Part shown: positions 26,545-35,259 of the stretch, piece by piece
Position numbering within the stretch: the first letter of the stretch is position 1
Layout of the letters: each line of letters opens with the position of its first letter
Source of the DNA: Sulfitobacter sp. W027
Lineage (GTDB): Bacteria > Pseudomonadota > Alphaproteobacteria > Rhodobacterales > Rhodobacteraceae
DNA: 64,000 nt
NCBI RefSeq assembly: GCF_025143985.1
Contig: NZ_CP083566.1
Location: 124,001 to 188,000, forward strand
Direction of reading: 5' to 3'
Position numbers and translations under genes: made by a program
Notes under the pieces: generated by a model
What the model was told of the DNA's origin: nothing
Database searches by the model: none
Seen by the model: the letters and a program-made list of their open reading frames with translations, nothing else

Positions 26545-27296
26545 TCGCCCAATCCATCCTCTGTCTTGAGCTGTGCCAAGAGACGCCCGCTCGACATTTG
26601 AAGGTGGTCGCGCATCCGCTGGCGCGCCCGTTCGGCGTCGCCCCGAGCAATAGAGGCCGCAATGTCATAGTGTTCCTGAATGGCGTCCCGGCTTTCGCCG
26701 CCGCGTTTCAATGCCTGCAAACGCCCGGCCAGCATCGTCTCGCGCAGGCTGGCGACGAGGTAGTTGAAAAGACTGAGGTAATAGCTGTTCCCGGTCGCTT
26801 CGCAAACCGCGCGGTGAAAACCAAGGTCAGCACTGACCCCCGCCGCGACCGCCGGACCGCCAATCTTGTTGCTTTGGTCATAGGCGGCTGCGGCGCGTTG
26901 GATTCCCGCGCGTGCTTCGGGCGTTGCACGGGCGGCGGCGATGGCGGCGGCTTCGATCTCAAGCCCCATGCGCAACTCTAGGATCTGCTCAAGCTTGCGC
27001 TGACTTTCCATATCGCGCTCAGGAATCGCGAAACCCTGCCGGGGCCGGTCGCTGGCCACGAAAGCCCCCCGCCCCTGACGGCTCGACAGCATGCCCTCCG
27101 CCTTCAGGCGCGAAACCGCCTCACGGATCACCGTGCGGCTGACGTCAAAATCACTCGCCAATGCGGTTTCGGAGGGCAATACATCGCCCACGCTCCACAC
27201 ACCGTTCACAACGTTATGGCGCAGGACTTCGGTCACCTGATCGCTCAGCGTGGCACCATCGACGAGAGGCGCAGTCGCCTGAAGATTTCCAGTCAT
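26541..27296 (-). CDS. FadR-like GntR-family transcriptional regulator
   Basis: 251 residues from the ATG at 27296 (AAAGGAAG upstream); an upstream in-frame TTG is less likely. The winged helix-turn-helix (LSDQVTEVLRHNVV, then LPSETALASDFDVSRTVIREAVSRLKAEG) covers residues 20-80 and the FCD domain the rest, with DLGFHRAVCEATGN near residue 156. It is the first gene of the larE-larB operon and divergent from the TAXI TRAP transporter genes, so it probably controls both in response to the imported acid. Confidence 0.9.
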   Translation of the reverse strand: MTGNLQATAPLVDGATLSDQVTEVLRHNVVNGVWSVGDVLPSETALASDFDVSRTVIREAVSRLKAEGMLSSRQGRGAFVASDRPRQGFAIPERDMESQRKLEQILELRMGLEIEAAAIAAARATPEARAGIQRAAAAYDQSNKIGGPAVAAGVSADLGFHRAVCEATGNSYYLSLFNYLVASLRETMLAGRLQALKRGGESRDAIQEHYDIAASIARGDAERARQRMRDHLQMSSGRLLAQLKTEDGLGE

Positions 27297-27332
27297 GTTA
27301 ACAACTTCCTTTCGCCGATTGGAGCACCTGTA

Positions 27333-27400
27333 TGACAAGCTGTCAATAACGAGGAGATAGGGCCGCTTAAGGTATTACAAGCAGAATACAACATTACAAG
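27333..27400. promoter_or_regulatory. Candidate GntR-binding repeats upstream of TRAP and larE operons
   Basis: The 212 bp between the start codons of the divergent GntR gene and the TAXI gene are AT-rich for this genome. TGACAAGCTGTCA (27333-27345) has 5-bp inverted arms. ATTACAAG occurs twice (27374-27381 and 27393-27400), 19 bp apart, and GTATTAC at 27373-27379 has the GTnnnAC core of FadR-type sites. A TTGACA at 27434-27439 could be a -35 box for the TRAP operon but lacks a good -10 box. Confidence 0.35.
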
Positions 27401-27550
27401 TAAGAGGAAATCCCCCTAAATTTGTATTTTTAATTGACAGGCTGAAGATTCCCCCTCAGTCTGCGGACCTACGGCAAGAGGGTGTCAGGGGGGAGCCCGG
27501 AACCCATCCAGTTACAGCCGATACACAGTTAAAACTCGGGAGGAGTTTCT

Positions 27551-28510
27551 ATGTCACCAATCTTCAAATCAATTCGCCGCACTACGGCGGCCACCATCCT
27601 TTTCGCCGTCGCGGGCGTTGCGGCGCATGCGCAAAGCTTTGTCATGGCGACCGGCCAACAGGGCGGGTCGTGGTATCCTGTGGGCGGCGCGATCAAGGCG
27701 ATTGTTGAGCGTGAGAACCCCGGCATGGACATTACCGTCACGCCGGGTGCGGGCGTGTCGAACGTTGTCGGTGTGGACGCAGGCCGCTTTGGCATCGCTT
27801 TCGCCAACTCGATCTCGACCGTGGACAGTCTTTCGGGCAAAGAGCCTTTCCGCAAGGCGACGACCAATGTCTGTAACCTTGGCATTCTTTATCCGCAGTA
27901 TTTCCAGATCGTAGCACTTGAAGATTCCGGCATCAAAACCATCGCTGACATGAAAGGCAAGCGCCTGACCACTCAGCAGCTTGGCAACACCGGTGAGTTC
28001 CTAACCCGCGAACTTTTGTCGACCGCCGACATGACCTTTGACGACCTCGATAGCGTCGCCAACACGTCCTATTCCGACTCTGCCTCGCAGATGAAAGACG
28101 GTCAGGCCGACTTTTTCACACTGGGTTCGTCCCTGCCAACCGGCTCGGTTATGGATCTGGCATCCTCGCGCAAAATCCGCCTGATCGACGTGGATGAAGA
28201 GACCTTTGCATATTTCAAAGACAAGAACGCCGCCTTCCAGCGTCGGGAAGTCAAAGCCGGCGCCTACCCGGGTTTTGATGAGACAGTGCATGCGATCAGC
28301 TATGACACCCATATGGTCGCGCCCTGCGACTATGACGGTGAGATCATCAAATCGGTGCTCGGCGCGATTGCCGACAACAACGACAGCTTTGCCGCGATCA
28401 GCAAATCCATGGCAGACCTGACGGTTGAGGAAATGGCCACCGACATCGGCGTGCCCTTCCACCCCGCCGCGAAAGAGTTCTACGCAGAGCGTGGCGTCCC
28501 GGGGATGTAA
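27551..28510 (+). CDS. TAXI-family TRAP transporter solute-binding protein
   Basis: 319 residues with a signal peptide ending near AAHAQS (residues 1-29). The TAXI signature is clear: FVMATGQQGGSWYPVGGAI at the start of the mature part and VGVDAGRFGIAFANS near residue 75. GGGAGGAG-like sequence lies 6-10 bases before the ATG. TAXI proteins bind small organic acids or amino acids in the periplasm and deliver them to a fused TRAP permease, which follows. The downstream hydroxyacid-oxidising genes suggest a hydroxy or keto acid ligand. Confidence 0.9.
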   Translation: MSPIFKSIRRTTAATILFAVAGVAAHAQSFVMATGQQGGSWYPVGGAIKAIVERENPGMDITVTPGAGVSNVVGVDAGRFGIAFANSISTVDSLSGKEPFRKATTNVCNLGILYPQYFQIVALEDSGIKTIADMKGKRLTTQQLGNTGEFLTRELLSTADMTFDDLDSVANTSYSDSASQMKDGQADFFTLGSSLPTGSVMDLASSRKIRLIDVDEETFAYFKDKNAAFQRREVKAGAYPGFDETVHAISYDTHMVAPCDYDGEIIKSVLGAIADNNDSFAAISKSMADLTVEEMATDIGVPFHPAAKEFYAERGVPGM

Positions 28511-28642
28511 TCCACCCCTGACGAGAAACGGGTCGGCCGGGGCCATGCGCTCCGTCCGACCTACACCCCCAAAGGCCCTGCCCCGCGCATCCCGCGCGAT
28601 GACGCATTGGGGCCGCCTTCCACTCTAGACGCGAGAACCCCC

Positions 28643-30517
28643 ATGCAACTGTCGATCTTTCTGGAAAAGATGCCCCTGATTACCCGTATAGCAAGGCTGA
28701 TCCTGGTCGGCATGGCTGTGTGGCATCTCTACGTCGCCTTCGTCGGCCCGCCCAACCCCTATATCATGCGCGGCGTACACGTCGCTCTGGCGCTTTTGCT
28801 GATTTTCCTGACCGTCGACCGCAAAGGTCTGCGCAACGATGTGCCCAGTTGGTATGATGTGGTGATCGGTCTGATCGCGGCGAGCGCTGCACTCTACCCG
28901 TCCTTTAACCTTAACTACATCACGCAGCGGTTCCTCTATGTCGATCCGCTGATGCCAATGGACATCGTAGTGGGGATCACCCTTGTGGTTCTGCTGCTTG
29001 AGGCAACCAGGCGGATGCTTGGGCCAATGCTGCCGATCACCGCGCTTCTGTTTCTAGGCTACGGTCTGGCCTTCACCTCGACCCTGCCCTCGGTGATCCT
29101 AGAGCAGCTGTTCATGACCCCCGAAGGCATTTTCGGCATCCCGATTGCGGTTTCAGCGACTTATATGGTGCTGTTCATCCTCTTCGGCTCATTGGTTGAG
29201 CGGATGGGCGTGGGCCAACTCTTCATGGATTTCGCCGTAGCACTTACCGGGCGTCAGGTAGGCGGCCCGGCCAAAGTGGCCTGTGTAACCTCCGGCCTCT
29301 TCGGCTCCGTTTCCGGCTCTGCCGTAGCCAATGTGATGACGACCGGCACCTTTTCTATCCCGCTGATGAAGCGCATGGGGTTCAAACCCGCCTTCGCGGG
29401 CGCGGTAGAGGCCGTTGCCTCGACAGGCGGTCAGATCATGCCTCCCGTTATGGGGGCTGCAGCCTTTGTCATGGCGGAATATCTCGGCGTAGGCTACCTG
29501 ACCGTCGCGAAATATGCGCTGGCCCCAGCGATCCTGTTCTATGTCGCGCTTTTCGCAGCCGTCCATTTCGAGGCCAAGCGCAAGGGCATCGGCTCGGTCC
29601 CGAAAGAGGATCAGGTGCCGCTGAAAACCGTGCTTCTTGAGCGTGGCCACCTGTTCTTGCCGCTGGCGATCATCGTGGGCGTGCTGATGATGGGCTACTC
29701 GGCCCCCTATGCGGCGCTTTGCGGGATCATCTCGGTCGTGCCGGTCGCGGCGCTGCGCAAGACGACGCGGCATTACGTGACCGTGGACAACATCCTTGAC
29801 GCGCTTGAGGGTGGCGCGCGCAACGTGCTGGCAATTGCGGCCGCATGTGCCTGTGCGGGCATCGTGGTTGGCGTGATCGACATCACCGGCCTTGGCCTCA
29901 CCTTCTCGAACTTTGTGATCGAAGCGGCCCAAGATACGCTGGTCATCGCACTGTTCCTGTCGATGATCGCGGGCATCATCCTTGGCATGGGGATGCCGAC
30001 AACACCCGCCTATATCGTGCAGGTCGCTCTGCTGGTGCCGGCGCTGGTGAAACTGGGCGTTCAGGTCGAAGCGGCGCATCTCTTCGTGTTCTACTTCGCG
30101 ATCCTTTCGGCCATTACTCCTCCCGTCGCCATGGCGGTCTATGCGGCCAACACCCTGTCGCATGCCAAGATTGTCGAGGCGAGCTGGGCTGCGGTGAAAC
30201 TGGGTGCCACCGGCTTTATCGTGCCCTTCATGTTCGTCTATGAACCGGCGATCTTGCTGCAAGGCTCGGTCACACAGATCACGCTCGTCCTGTTGCAGGC
30301 CACCACCGGGGTTATTCTGCTGGCCGCCGCCTTGCAGCGCTACTACTTTGGCAGACTGTCCAATGTCCTGTCGGTCGTGCTTTTCGGTGCGTCGCTGCTG
30401 CTGATCTATCCTGATCTGCGGCTCACTGCCTCGGGGCTGGTCATTGCGGGTGTTATTTTGGCCTTCCAAAAGGCCCGGAACCCCAGCCCGAAGAGCCAAC
30501 CGGCGACCCATACTTAA
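28643..30517 (+). CDS. TRAP transporter fused 4TM/12TM permease
   Basis: 624 residues from the ATG at 28643. The small (DctQ-like) part covers about the first 130 residues with four hydrophobic segments, and the large (DctM-like) part follows with PITALLFLGYGLAF, GGPAKVACVTSGLFGSVSGSA near 210 and IILGMGMPTTPAYIVQVAL near 450, which are diagnostic for the fused TRAP family used with TAXI receptors. It imports the solute with Na+ across the inner membrane. A 132 bp spacer separates it from the receptor gene and holds no recognisable gene. Confidence 0.92.
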   Translation: MQLSIFLEKMPLITRIARLILVGMAVWHLYVAFVGPPNPYIMRGVHVALALLLIFLTVDRKGLRNDVPSWYDVVIGLIAASAALYPSFNLNYITQRFLYVDPLMPMDIVVGITLVVLLLEATRRMLGPMLPITALLFLGYGLAFTSTLPSVILEQLFMTPEGIFGIPIAVSATYMVLFILFGSLVERMGVGQLFMDFAVALTGRQVGGPAKVACVTSGLFGSVSGSAVANVMTTGTFSIPLMKRMGFKPAFAGAVEAVASTGGQIMPPVMGAAAFVMAEYLGVGYLTVAKYALAPAILFYVALFAAVHFEAKRKGIGSVPKEDQVPLKTVLLERGHLFLPLAIIVGVLMMGYSAPYAALCGIISVVPVAALRKTTRHYVTVDNILDALEGGARNVLAIAAACACAGIVVGVIDITGLGLTFSNFVIEAAQDTLVIALFLSMIAGIILGMGMPTTPAYIVQVALLVPALVKLGVQVEAAHLFVFYFAILSAITPPVAMAVYAANTLSHAKIVEASWAAVKLGATGFIVPFMFVYEPAILLQGSVTQITLVLLQATTGVILLAAALQRYYFGRLSNVLSVVLFGASLLLIYPDLRLTASGLVIAGVILAFQKARNPSPKSQPATHT

Positions 30518-30548
30518 ATCCTAGAATGAACGAAACGGAGCCTTCTCC

Positions 30549-32255
30549 ATGCTGCAAAAAACTTCCCTTAAGGCGCGGACCGGCGGACAGGTCCTTGTGG
30601 ATCAACTGCTGATCCACGGTGCCGACACCGCCTATTGCGTGCCCGGCGAAAGCTACCTTGAGGTGCTGGATGCGCTGCATGACGTGCAGGACCGTTTCAC
30701 CCTCATCAACGCGCGGCACGAAGCCGGGGCCGCCAATATGGCCGAGACCTATGGCAAGCTTACGGGCAAGCCCGGCATCTGCATGGTCACCCGTGGCCCC
30801 GGGGCCTGCCACGCGGCGATCGGCGTGCATATCGCGCAACAAGACAGCACGCCGATGATCCTGCTCGTGGGCCAGATCGCCCGCGACACGACCGACCGCG
30901 AAGCCTTTCAGGAAGTCGACTACCGCGCCATGTTCGGCCCCATTGCCAAATGGGCCACCCAGATCGACGACCCGGCGCGGGTGCCGGAATATATGGCCCG
31001 CGCGTTCCGCGTAGCGACCTCGGGCCGCCCCGGCCCGGTGGTGATCTCCCTGCCCGAGGACATGCTGACCGAGGTGGTTTCCGTGGCCGATGCGCGACCC
31101 TATACGGCGACCCATGCTGGGCTGTCGCCTGACGATCTCAACATGCTCAAGACCGAGATCGCGCAGGCCGAACGGCCCCTGCTGCTGCTCGGCGGCTCTG
31201 GCTGGTCGGATGAAAGTGCCGCGGCCATCACCCGCTTTGCCGAGGCCAACAAGATCCCCGTCACCACGTCCTTTCGGCGGCAAGACATCGTGAACAACCT
31301 CTCGCCTGTCTATGCAGGCGATTTCGGCACCTCTACCGCGCCCAGCCTCTACGCCCATCAACGCGACGCGGATCTGCTCGTGGTGATTGGCGCACGATTG
31401 GGGGAGATGACGACCAAGACCTACACCACCATGCAATCGCCCAACCCCGACACCCGGCTGGTGCATCTTTATCCCGACGCGGATGAGATTGGGCGGGTCT
31501 ATTCGCCAGATCTGGGCGTTGCCGCAGCGCCCGTTTCAGTCGCTGCCGCCTTGGACGGTGTCGATCTGGGCCGAGCAGACGCATGGGGCGCATGGTGCGA
31601 GAAACTCCACGCCGATTATCTGACGGACACCGAAGCGCCCAATGGCGGGGAATGGGACCTCGATATGGGGGTCGCACTTGCGCAGCTGCGCGATGAGCTG
31701 CCCGACGATGTGGTGGTCACGCTCGACGCGGGCAACCACACCGGCTGGGCGCAGCGTTTCCTGCGCTTTGGGCGTCCGGGGCGGATTGTCGGCTCGACCT
31801 GTGGTGCGATGGGCTATTCCGTGCCCGCCGCCGTCGCGGCGTCCATTGCAGAACCCGAACGGCTGACGCTGTCCTTTGTCGGTGATGGCGGCTTTATGAT
31901 GAGCGGCAATGAACTGGCCACCGCCGCCCAATATGGCGGACGGCCCATCGTGCTGCTGTTCAACAACGGCATCTATGGCACGATCCGCATGCACCAAGAA
32001 CGCGATCACCCCGAGCGTATTTCGGGCACCACCTTGCAGAACCAAGATTTCGTCAAAATGGCCGAGGGGCTGGGCGCCCATGCCGAACGGGTGACCAAGA
32101 CCGAGGATTTCGCCGCCGCCTTCACCCGCGCCCGTGAGAGTGGCCGCCCGGCGCTGATCGAACTGGTGACCGACCCCGAGCAGATCTCGACCCGCACCAC
32201 GATCAGCAAGCTGCGCGCCGCGGCCCAGAAAAAAGTCGACGCCGACCAGCGCTAA
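30549..32255 (+). CDS. Thiamine-diphosphate-dependent enzyme (acetolactate synthase-like)
   Basis: 568 residues with three ThDP-enzyme domains: an N-terminal pyrimidine-binding part with the catalytic glutamate in NARHEAGAANMAE near residue 59, a central FAD/nucleotide-type domain, and the ThDP-binding motif GDGGFMMSG near residue 443 ending with FNNGIYGT near 474. The family includes acetolactate synthase, benzoylformate and oxalyl-CoA decarboxylases and 2-keto-acid decarboxylases. It follows the TRAP genes by 31 bp and precedes an FAD-linked hydroxyacid dehydrogenase by 3 bp, so it probably acts on the 2-keto acid formed there, not on valine/isoleucine synthesis. Confidence 0.82.
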   Translation: MLQKTSLKARTGGQVLVDQLLIHGADTAYCVPGESYLEVLDALHDVQDRFTLINARHEAGAANMAETYGKLTGKPGICMVTRGPGACHAAIGVHIAQQDSTPMILLVGQIARDTTDREAFQEVDYRAMFGPIAKWATQIDDPARVPEYMARAFRVATSGRPGPVVISLPEDMLTEVVSVADARPYTATHAGLSPDDLNMLKTEIAQAERPLLLLGGSGWSDESAAAITRFAEANKIPVTTSFRRQDIVNNLSPVYAGDFGTSTAPSLYAHQRDADLLVVIGARLGEMTTKTYTTMQSPNPDTRLVHLYPDADEIGRVYSPDLGVAAAPVSVAAALDGVDLGRADAWGAWCEKLHADYLTDTEAPNGGEWDLDMGVALAQLRDELPDDVVVTLDAGNHTGWAQRFLRFGRPGRIVGSTCGAMGYSVPAAVAASIAEPERLTLSFVGDGGFMMSGNELATAAQYGGRPIVLLFNNGIYGTIRMHQERDHPERISGTTLQNQDFVKMAEGLGAHAERVTKTEDFAAAFTRARESGRPALIELVTDPEQISTRTTISKLRAAAQKKVDADQR

Positions 32256-32258
32256 AGG

Positions 32259-33716
32259 ATGAGCCAGATGACCACTCTGACAGCGCCGCGCCGCGCGCCC
32301 GAAACGGACGGGCAAGACCATAGCGCCCTGCTCAATGATCTGCGCCAAGCCATCGGTGCCAGCCATGTCATGACCGACGCCAATGACTTCGCCCTCCGGC
32401 TGATCGAAGATCGCGGGCTGCGGCGTGGCACCGCGCTGGCGCTGATCCGCCCCGGCTCGACCGAAGAGGTCGCCGCCTGCATGCGTCTCTGCCACGCGGC
32501 AAAGGTGCCGATTACGCCGCAGGGCGGCAACACCGGCCTTGCGGGGGGCGGCGTGCCGGACGGGGGCATCATCCTCACGACCGACCGGCTGAACCGGATC
32601 CGCGGGGTCGATCCGACCAATGCCACCATGACAGTCGAAGCGGGCTGCATCCTTGCCAATATCCAAGCGGCGGCGGATAAGGTCGACGCGCTCTTCCCGC
32701 TCTCGCTCGCCTCCGAAGGGTCTTGCCAGATCGGCGGCAACCTTTCGACCAACGCGGGCGGCACGGCGGTGCTGCGCTATGGCAATACCCGCGATTTGGT
32801 GCTGGGGATCGAAGCGGTGTTGCCTGATGGCCGAGTGTTGAATGACCTTGGTGGGCTGCGCAAAAACAATACGGGTTTCGACCTCAAACACCTCTTTATC
32901 GGTGCCGAAGGTACGCTTGGCATTATCACAGCAGCGGTGATCAAGCTCTTGCCCAAACCCACCGCCCGTGCCACCGCGCTGGTGGCCTGCACCGGCCCCG
33001 ATCCGGCGCTCGCGCTCTATGCGCGCATGCGCGGCCAGACGGCGGACACGCTTTCAACATTCGAGTATATCGACCGGCTGGGCCTGCAAATGGTGATCGA
33101 CCACGCGCCGGGCTGTAGCGATCCGATGGCCGAGGCGCATCCCGCCTACTGCCTGATCGAACTCACCGGCAATGGCGCGCAGACGGACCTTGATGCCCGT
33201 CTGCAAACCGCATTGGAAGCGGCGTTCGAGACGGAAGAAATCATCGACGCCGTGATCGGCGCATCGGAGGCCCAGAAAGACGCGCTTTGGGCGCTGCGGG
33301 AGAACCTGTCAGAGGCGCAAAAGCCCGAAGGTGCGTCGATCAAACATGACGTCTCGGTCCCTGTGTCACGCGTGGCGGATTTCATCCGCGAGGCGACCCA
33401 AGCCTGTATGGACTACATGCCCGGGCTGCGCCCCTGCCCCTTTGGCCATTTCGGCGACGGGAACTTGCATTTCAATTTGTCGCGTCCGGTGAATATGGCG
33501 GATGGGGCGTTCCTTGCCGAATACGGTGCCTTCAACCGCATCGTGCATGACATCGTACATGAAATGGGCGGGTCATTCTCGGCGGAACATGGAATCGGCA
33601 CCTTCAAACGCGCTGAGCTGCGCCGGTATAAAGATCCGGTCGCGCTGGAGTTGATGGAACAGATCAAAGCTGCCCTCGACCCGGGTTATTTGATGAACCC
33701 GGGCAAGGTGCTTTGA
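32259..33716 (+). CDS. FAD-linked 2-hydroxyacid dehydrogenase (D-lactate/D-2-hydroxyglutarate type)
   Basis: 485 residues of the vanillyl-alcohol oxidase/GlcD flavoprotein family. The FAD-binding PCMH segment PQGGNTGLAGGGVPDGG lies near residue 87 and GNLSTNAGGTAVLRYGN near 160; DLKHLFIGAEGTLGIIT near 208 and the C-terminal HFGDGNLHFN near 394, EHGIGTFK near 443 and DPGYLMNPGKVL tail match D-2-hydroxyglutarate or D-lactate dehydrogenases. It would oxidise a D-2-hydroxy acid to the 2-keto acid, which the preceding ThDP enzyme could decarboxylate. A LarA-type racemase in the same island would let both stereoisomers enter this step. Confidence 0.87.
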   Translation: MSQMTTLTAPRRAPETDGQDHSALLNDLRQAIGASHVMTDANDFALRLIEDRGLRRGTALALIRPGSTEEVAACMRLCHAAKVPITPQGGNTGLAGGGVPDGGIILTTDRLNRIRGVDPTNATMTVEAGCILANIQAAADKVDALFPLSLASEGSCQIGGNLSTNAGGTAVLRYGNTRDLVLGIEAVLPDGRVLNDLGGLRKNNTGFDLKHLFIGAEGTLGIITAAVIKLLPKPTARATALVACTGPDPALALYARMRGQTADTLSTFEYIDRLGLQMVIDHAPGCSDPMAEAHPAYCLIELTGNGAQTDLDARLQTALEAAFETEEIIDAVIGASEAQKDALWALRENLSEAQKPEGASIKHDVSVPVSRVADFIREATQACMDYMPGLRPCPFGHFGDGNLHFNLSRPVNMADGAFLAEYGAFNRIVHDIVHEMGGSFSAEHGIGTFKRAELRRYKDPVALELMEQIKAALDPGYLMNPGKVL

Positions 33717-33720
33717 CCGC

Positions 33721-34467
33721 TTAGCCGCGCCCTACAAACGGCATCTTGGTGGCCATCACGGTGACGAACATGGCGTTGGAGTCGAGCGACAGCTTCGCCA
33801 TGTAAGACAGCGTTTCGGCCACGTCGTTCACGTCCATGCGCGGCTCGGACATATGGCTGCCGTTGGGCTGCAGAATGCCTTCTTTCATCCGCTCGGTCAT
33901 CTCGCTCGCCGCATTGCCGATGTCGATCTGTCCGCAGGCGATGTTATGCGCGCGCCCGTCGAGCGACAGCGCGCGGGTCAAGCCGGTGATCGCGTGTTTC
34001 GTAGCCGTATAGGGCACCGAGAGGGGGCGCGGCACATGAGCGCTGATCGAGCCGTTGTTGATGATCCGCCCGCCTTTCGGGTTTTGGCGTTTCATCAAGG
34101 CGAAGGCCGCGCGGGCGCAGAGGAAAGAGCCGGTCAGATTGGTCGCGACGATGTCGTTCCACTCCGCCACGCTGAGCGCGTCTACCTCAACCGCCGTACC
34201 ATTGCGCCCGGCATTGTTGAACAGCAGATCCAGCCGCCCAAAGGTCGTCTCCACCCGCTCGAAAAGCGCGTCGACTTCCGCTTCAACTCCCACGTCTGCA
34301 GCCACGGCAAGATGCCCCTGCCCATCAAGCCCCGCGCAGGCGGCATCGATTTTATCCTGCTGCCGCCCGGTGAGAACGAGAGTGAAACCGTCTTTCGCCA
34401 ACCGCTGCGCGCAGGCGAGGCCGACGCCGCTACCAGCCCCGGTGATCAGAGCAATCTTTTGGTCCAT
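33721..34467 (-). CDS. SDR family oxidoreductase
   Basis: 248 residues, classical short-chain dehydrogenase: TGAGSGVGLACAQ near residue 10, NNAGRNG near 87, the serine in NNGSISAH near 139 and the YTATKHA catalytic pair near 154. It converges with the flavoprotein gene, 4 bp apart. Its upstream region carries the third copy of the AT-rich candidate operator (34516-34527), linking it to the sugar-acid island. A role in oxidising a sugar alcohol or keto-sugar acid is inference. Confidence 0.87.
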   Translation of the reverse strand: MDQKIALITGAGSGVGLACAQRLAKDGFTLVLTGRQQDKIDAACAGLDGQGHLAVAADVGVEAEVDALFERVETTFGRLDLLFNNAGRNGTAVEVDALSVAEWNDIVATNLTGSFLCARAAFALMKRQNPKGGRIINNGSISAHVPRPLSVPYTATKHAITGLTRALSLDGRAHNIACGQIDIGNAASEMTERMKEGILQPNGSHMSEPRMDVNDVAETLSYMAKLSLDSNAMFVTVMATKMPFVGRG

Positions 34468-34515
34468 CCTACTATCCCATTCCTTTTTGTTGGCCTCAGG
34501 GCCGATGAGGAAAAT

Positions 34516-34527
34516 CTAATATATAAG
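34516..34527. promoter_or_regulatory. Candidate GntR operator, third copy
   Basis: CTAATATATAAG, 49 bp upstream of the SDR start. The overlapping AAATCTAATATAT (34512-34524) is the exact reverse complement of bases at 16362-16374, the site before the GntR and UxaA-type genes. Confidence 0.5.
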
Positions 34528-34601
34528 GTTGCGCAGGGATAGGATTTTTCGCCGCATTCCAGTCATCACGGGGGCCGCCCCTCACATTCGCGCGAGCGCA
34601 C

Positions 34602-34616
34602 TAGACGACCGGTCTA
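34602..34616. promoter_or_regulatory. Candidate TetR operator TAGACGACCGGTCTA
   Basis: TAGAC and GTCTA arms with a 5-bp centre, 12 bp before the TetR-family start codon. This resembles the TAGACC-n4-GGTCTA box of NemR-type repressors and would allow autoregulation and control of the following reductase gene. Confidence 0.6.
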
Positions 34617-34627
34617 TTATTTCATAA

Positions 34628-35248
34628 ATGCCCCTCATGACAGAGGCAAAGAAATCAGATCAGACGCGGCACCGCATCTTGGACAGCGGACGTAGCCTCG
34701 TGCTGCGGCATGGGTTCTCTGGCGTTGGCCTGTCGCGCATTCTGAGCGAAAGCGGCGTGCCCAAAGGCTCGTTCTACTATTACTTCGCGTCGAAAGAGGC
34801 TTTCGGCACCGCGATGTTGGCCGACTACGTCGAGGCCTATCTCGCCCGCGTCGATGCGTTGATCGCGGCCCCGGGAACGGCGGGCGACAAGCTCGACAGT
34901 TTCTGGGATGCATGGCTCAGCCAATCCAGCGCCCCGGGGATCGCCAGCGCTTGTTTGGTGGTGAAACTCGGATCCGAAGTCGCCGATCTGTCGGAGACGA
35001 TGCGCGAAACGCTGGATCAGGGTGTCGATGCTTTGGTCGCCCGGATTGCCCAATTGCTGCGCCAAGGCGCAGAGGATGGGACCGTTCGGATGCTCGAACA
35101 CCCCGAAACCACCGCCCGCATGCTCTACGCCAAATGGCTCGGTGCTGCAGTGCTGGCCAAATTGGCGCGCAGCGATGCGCCCCTGCGCATGGCCCGCGCT
35201 GAAACCTCTGCTCAACTCTCCCCCATCGGGGGCCAATTCCCAACCTGA
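34628..35248 (+). CDS. TetR-family regulator (NemR/AcuR-like)
   Basis: 206 residues. The N-terminal helix-turn-helix contains GVGLSRILSESGVPKGSFYYYFASKEAF (split across residues 31-58), typical of NemR-type TetR repressors that sense reactive electrophiles; the all-helical C-terminal domain has a conserved-looking CLVVKLGSE near 112. The first ATG (34628) is taken, with an ATG three codons later as alternative. It is followed after 11 bp by an MDR-family reductase and preceded by a TetR-type palindrome, so it is likely a repressor of that reductase. Confidence 0.87.
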   Translation: MPLMTEAKKSDQTRHRILDSGRSLVLRHGFSGVGLSRILSESGVPKGSFYYYFASKEAFGTAMLADYVEAYLARVDALIAAPGTAGDKLDSFWDAWLSQSSAPGIASACLVVKLGSEVADLSETMRETLDQGVDALVARIAQLLRQGAEDGTVRMLEHPETTARMLYAKWLGAAVLAKLARSDAPLRMARAETSAQLSPIGGQFPT

Positions 35249-35259
35249 AAGGAAACAGC

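Noticed and set aside
29189..30511. A 440-codon antisense frame over the TRAP permease gene
   Set aside because: The sense strand encodes clear TRAP motifs and membrane helices; the antisense product is His/Arg/Gln-rich with none.
31536..32891. A 451-codon antisense frame across the ThDP enzyme and flavoprotein genes
   Set aside because: It spans two well-supported genes on the other strand and has shadow-type composition.
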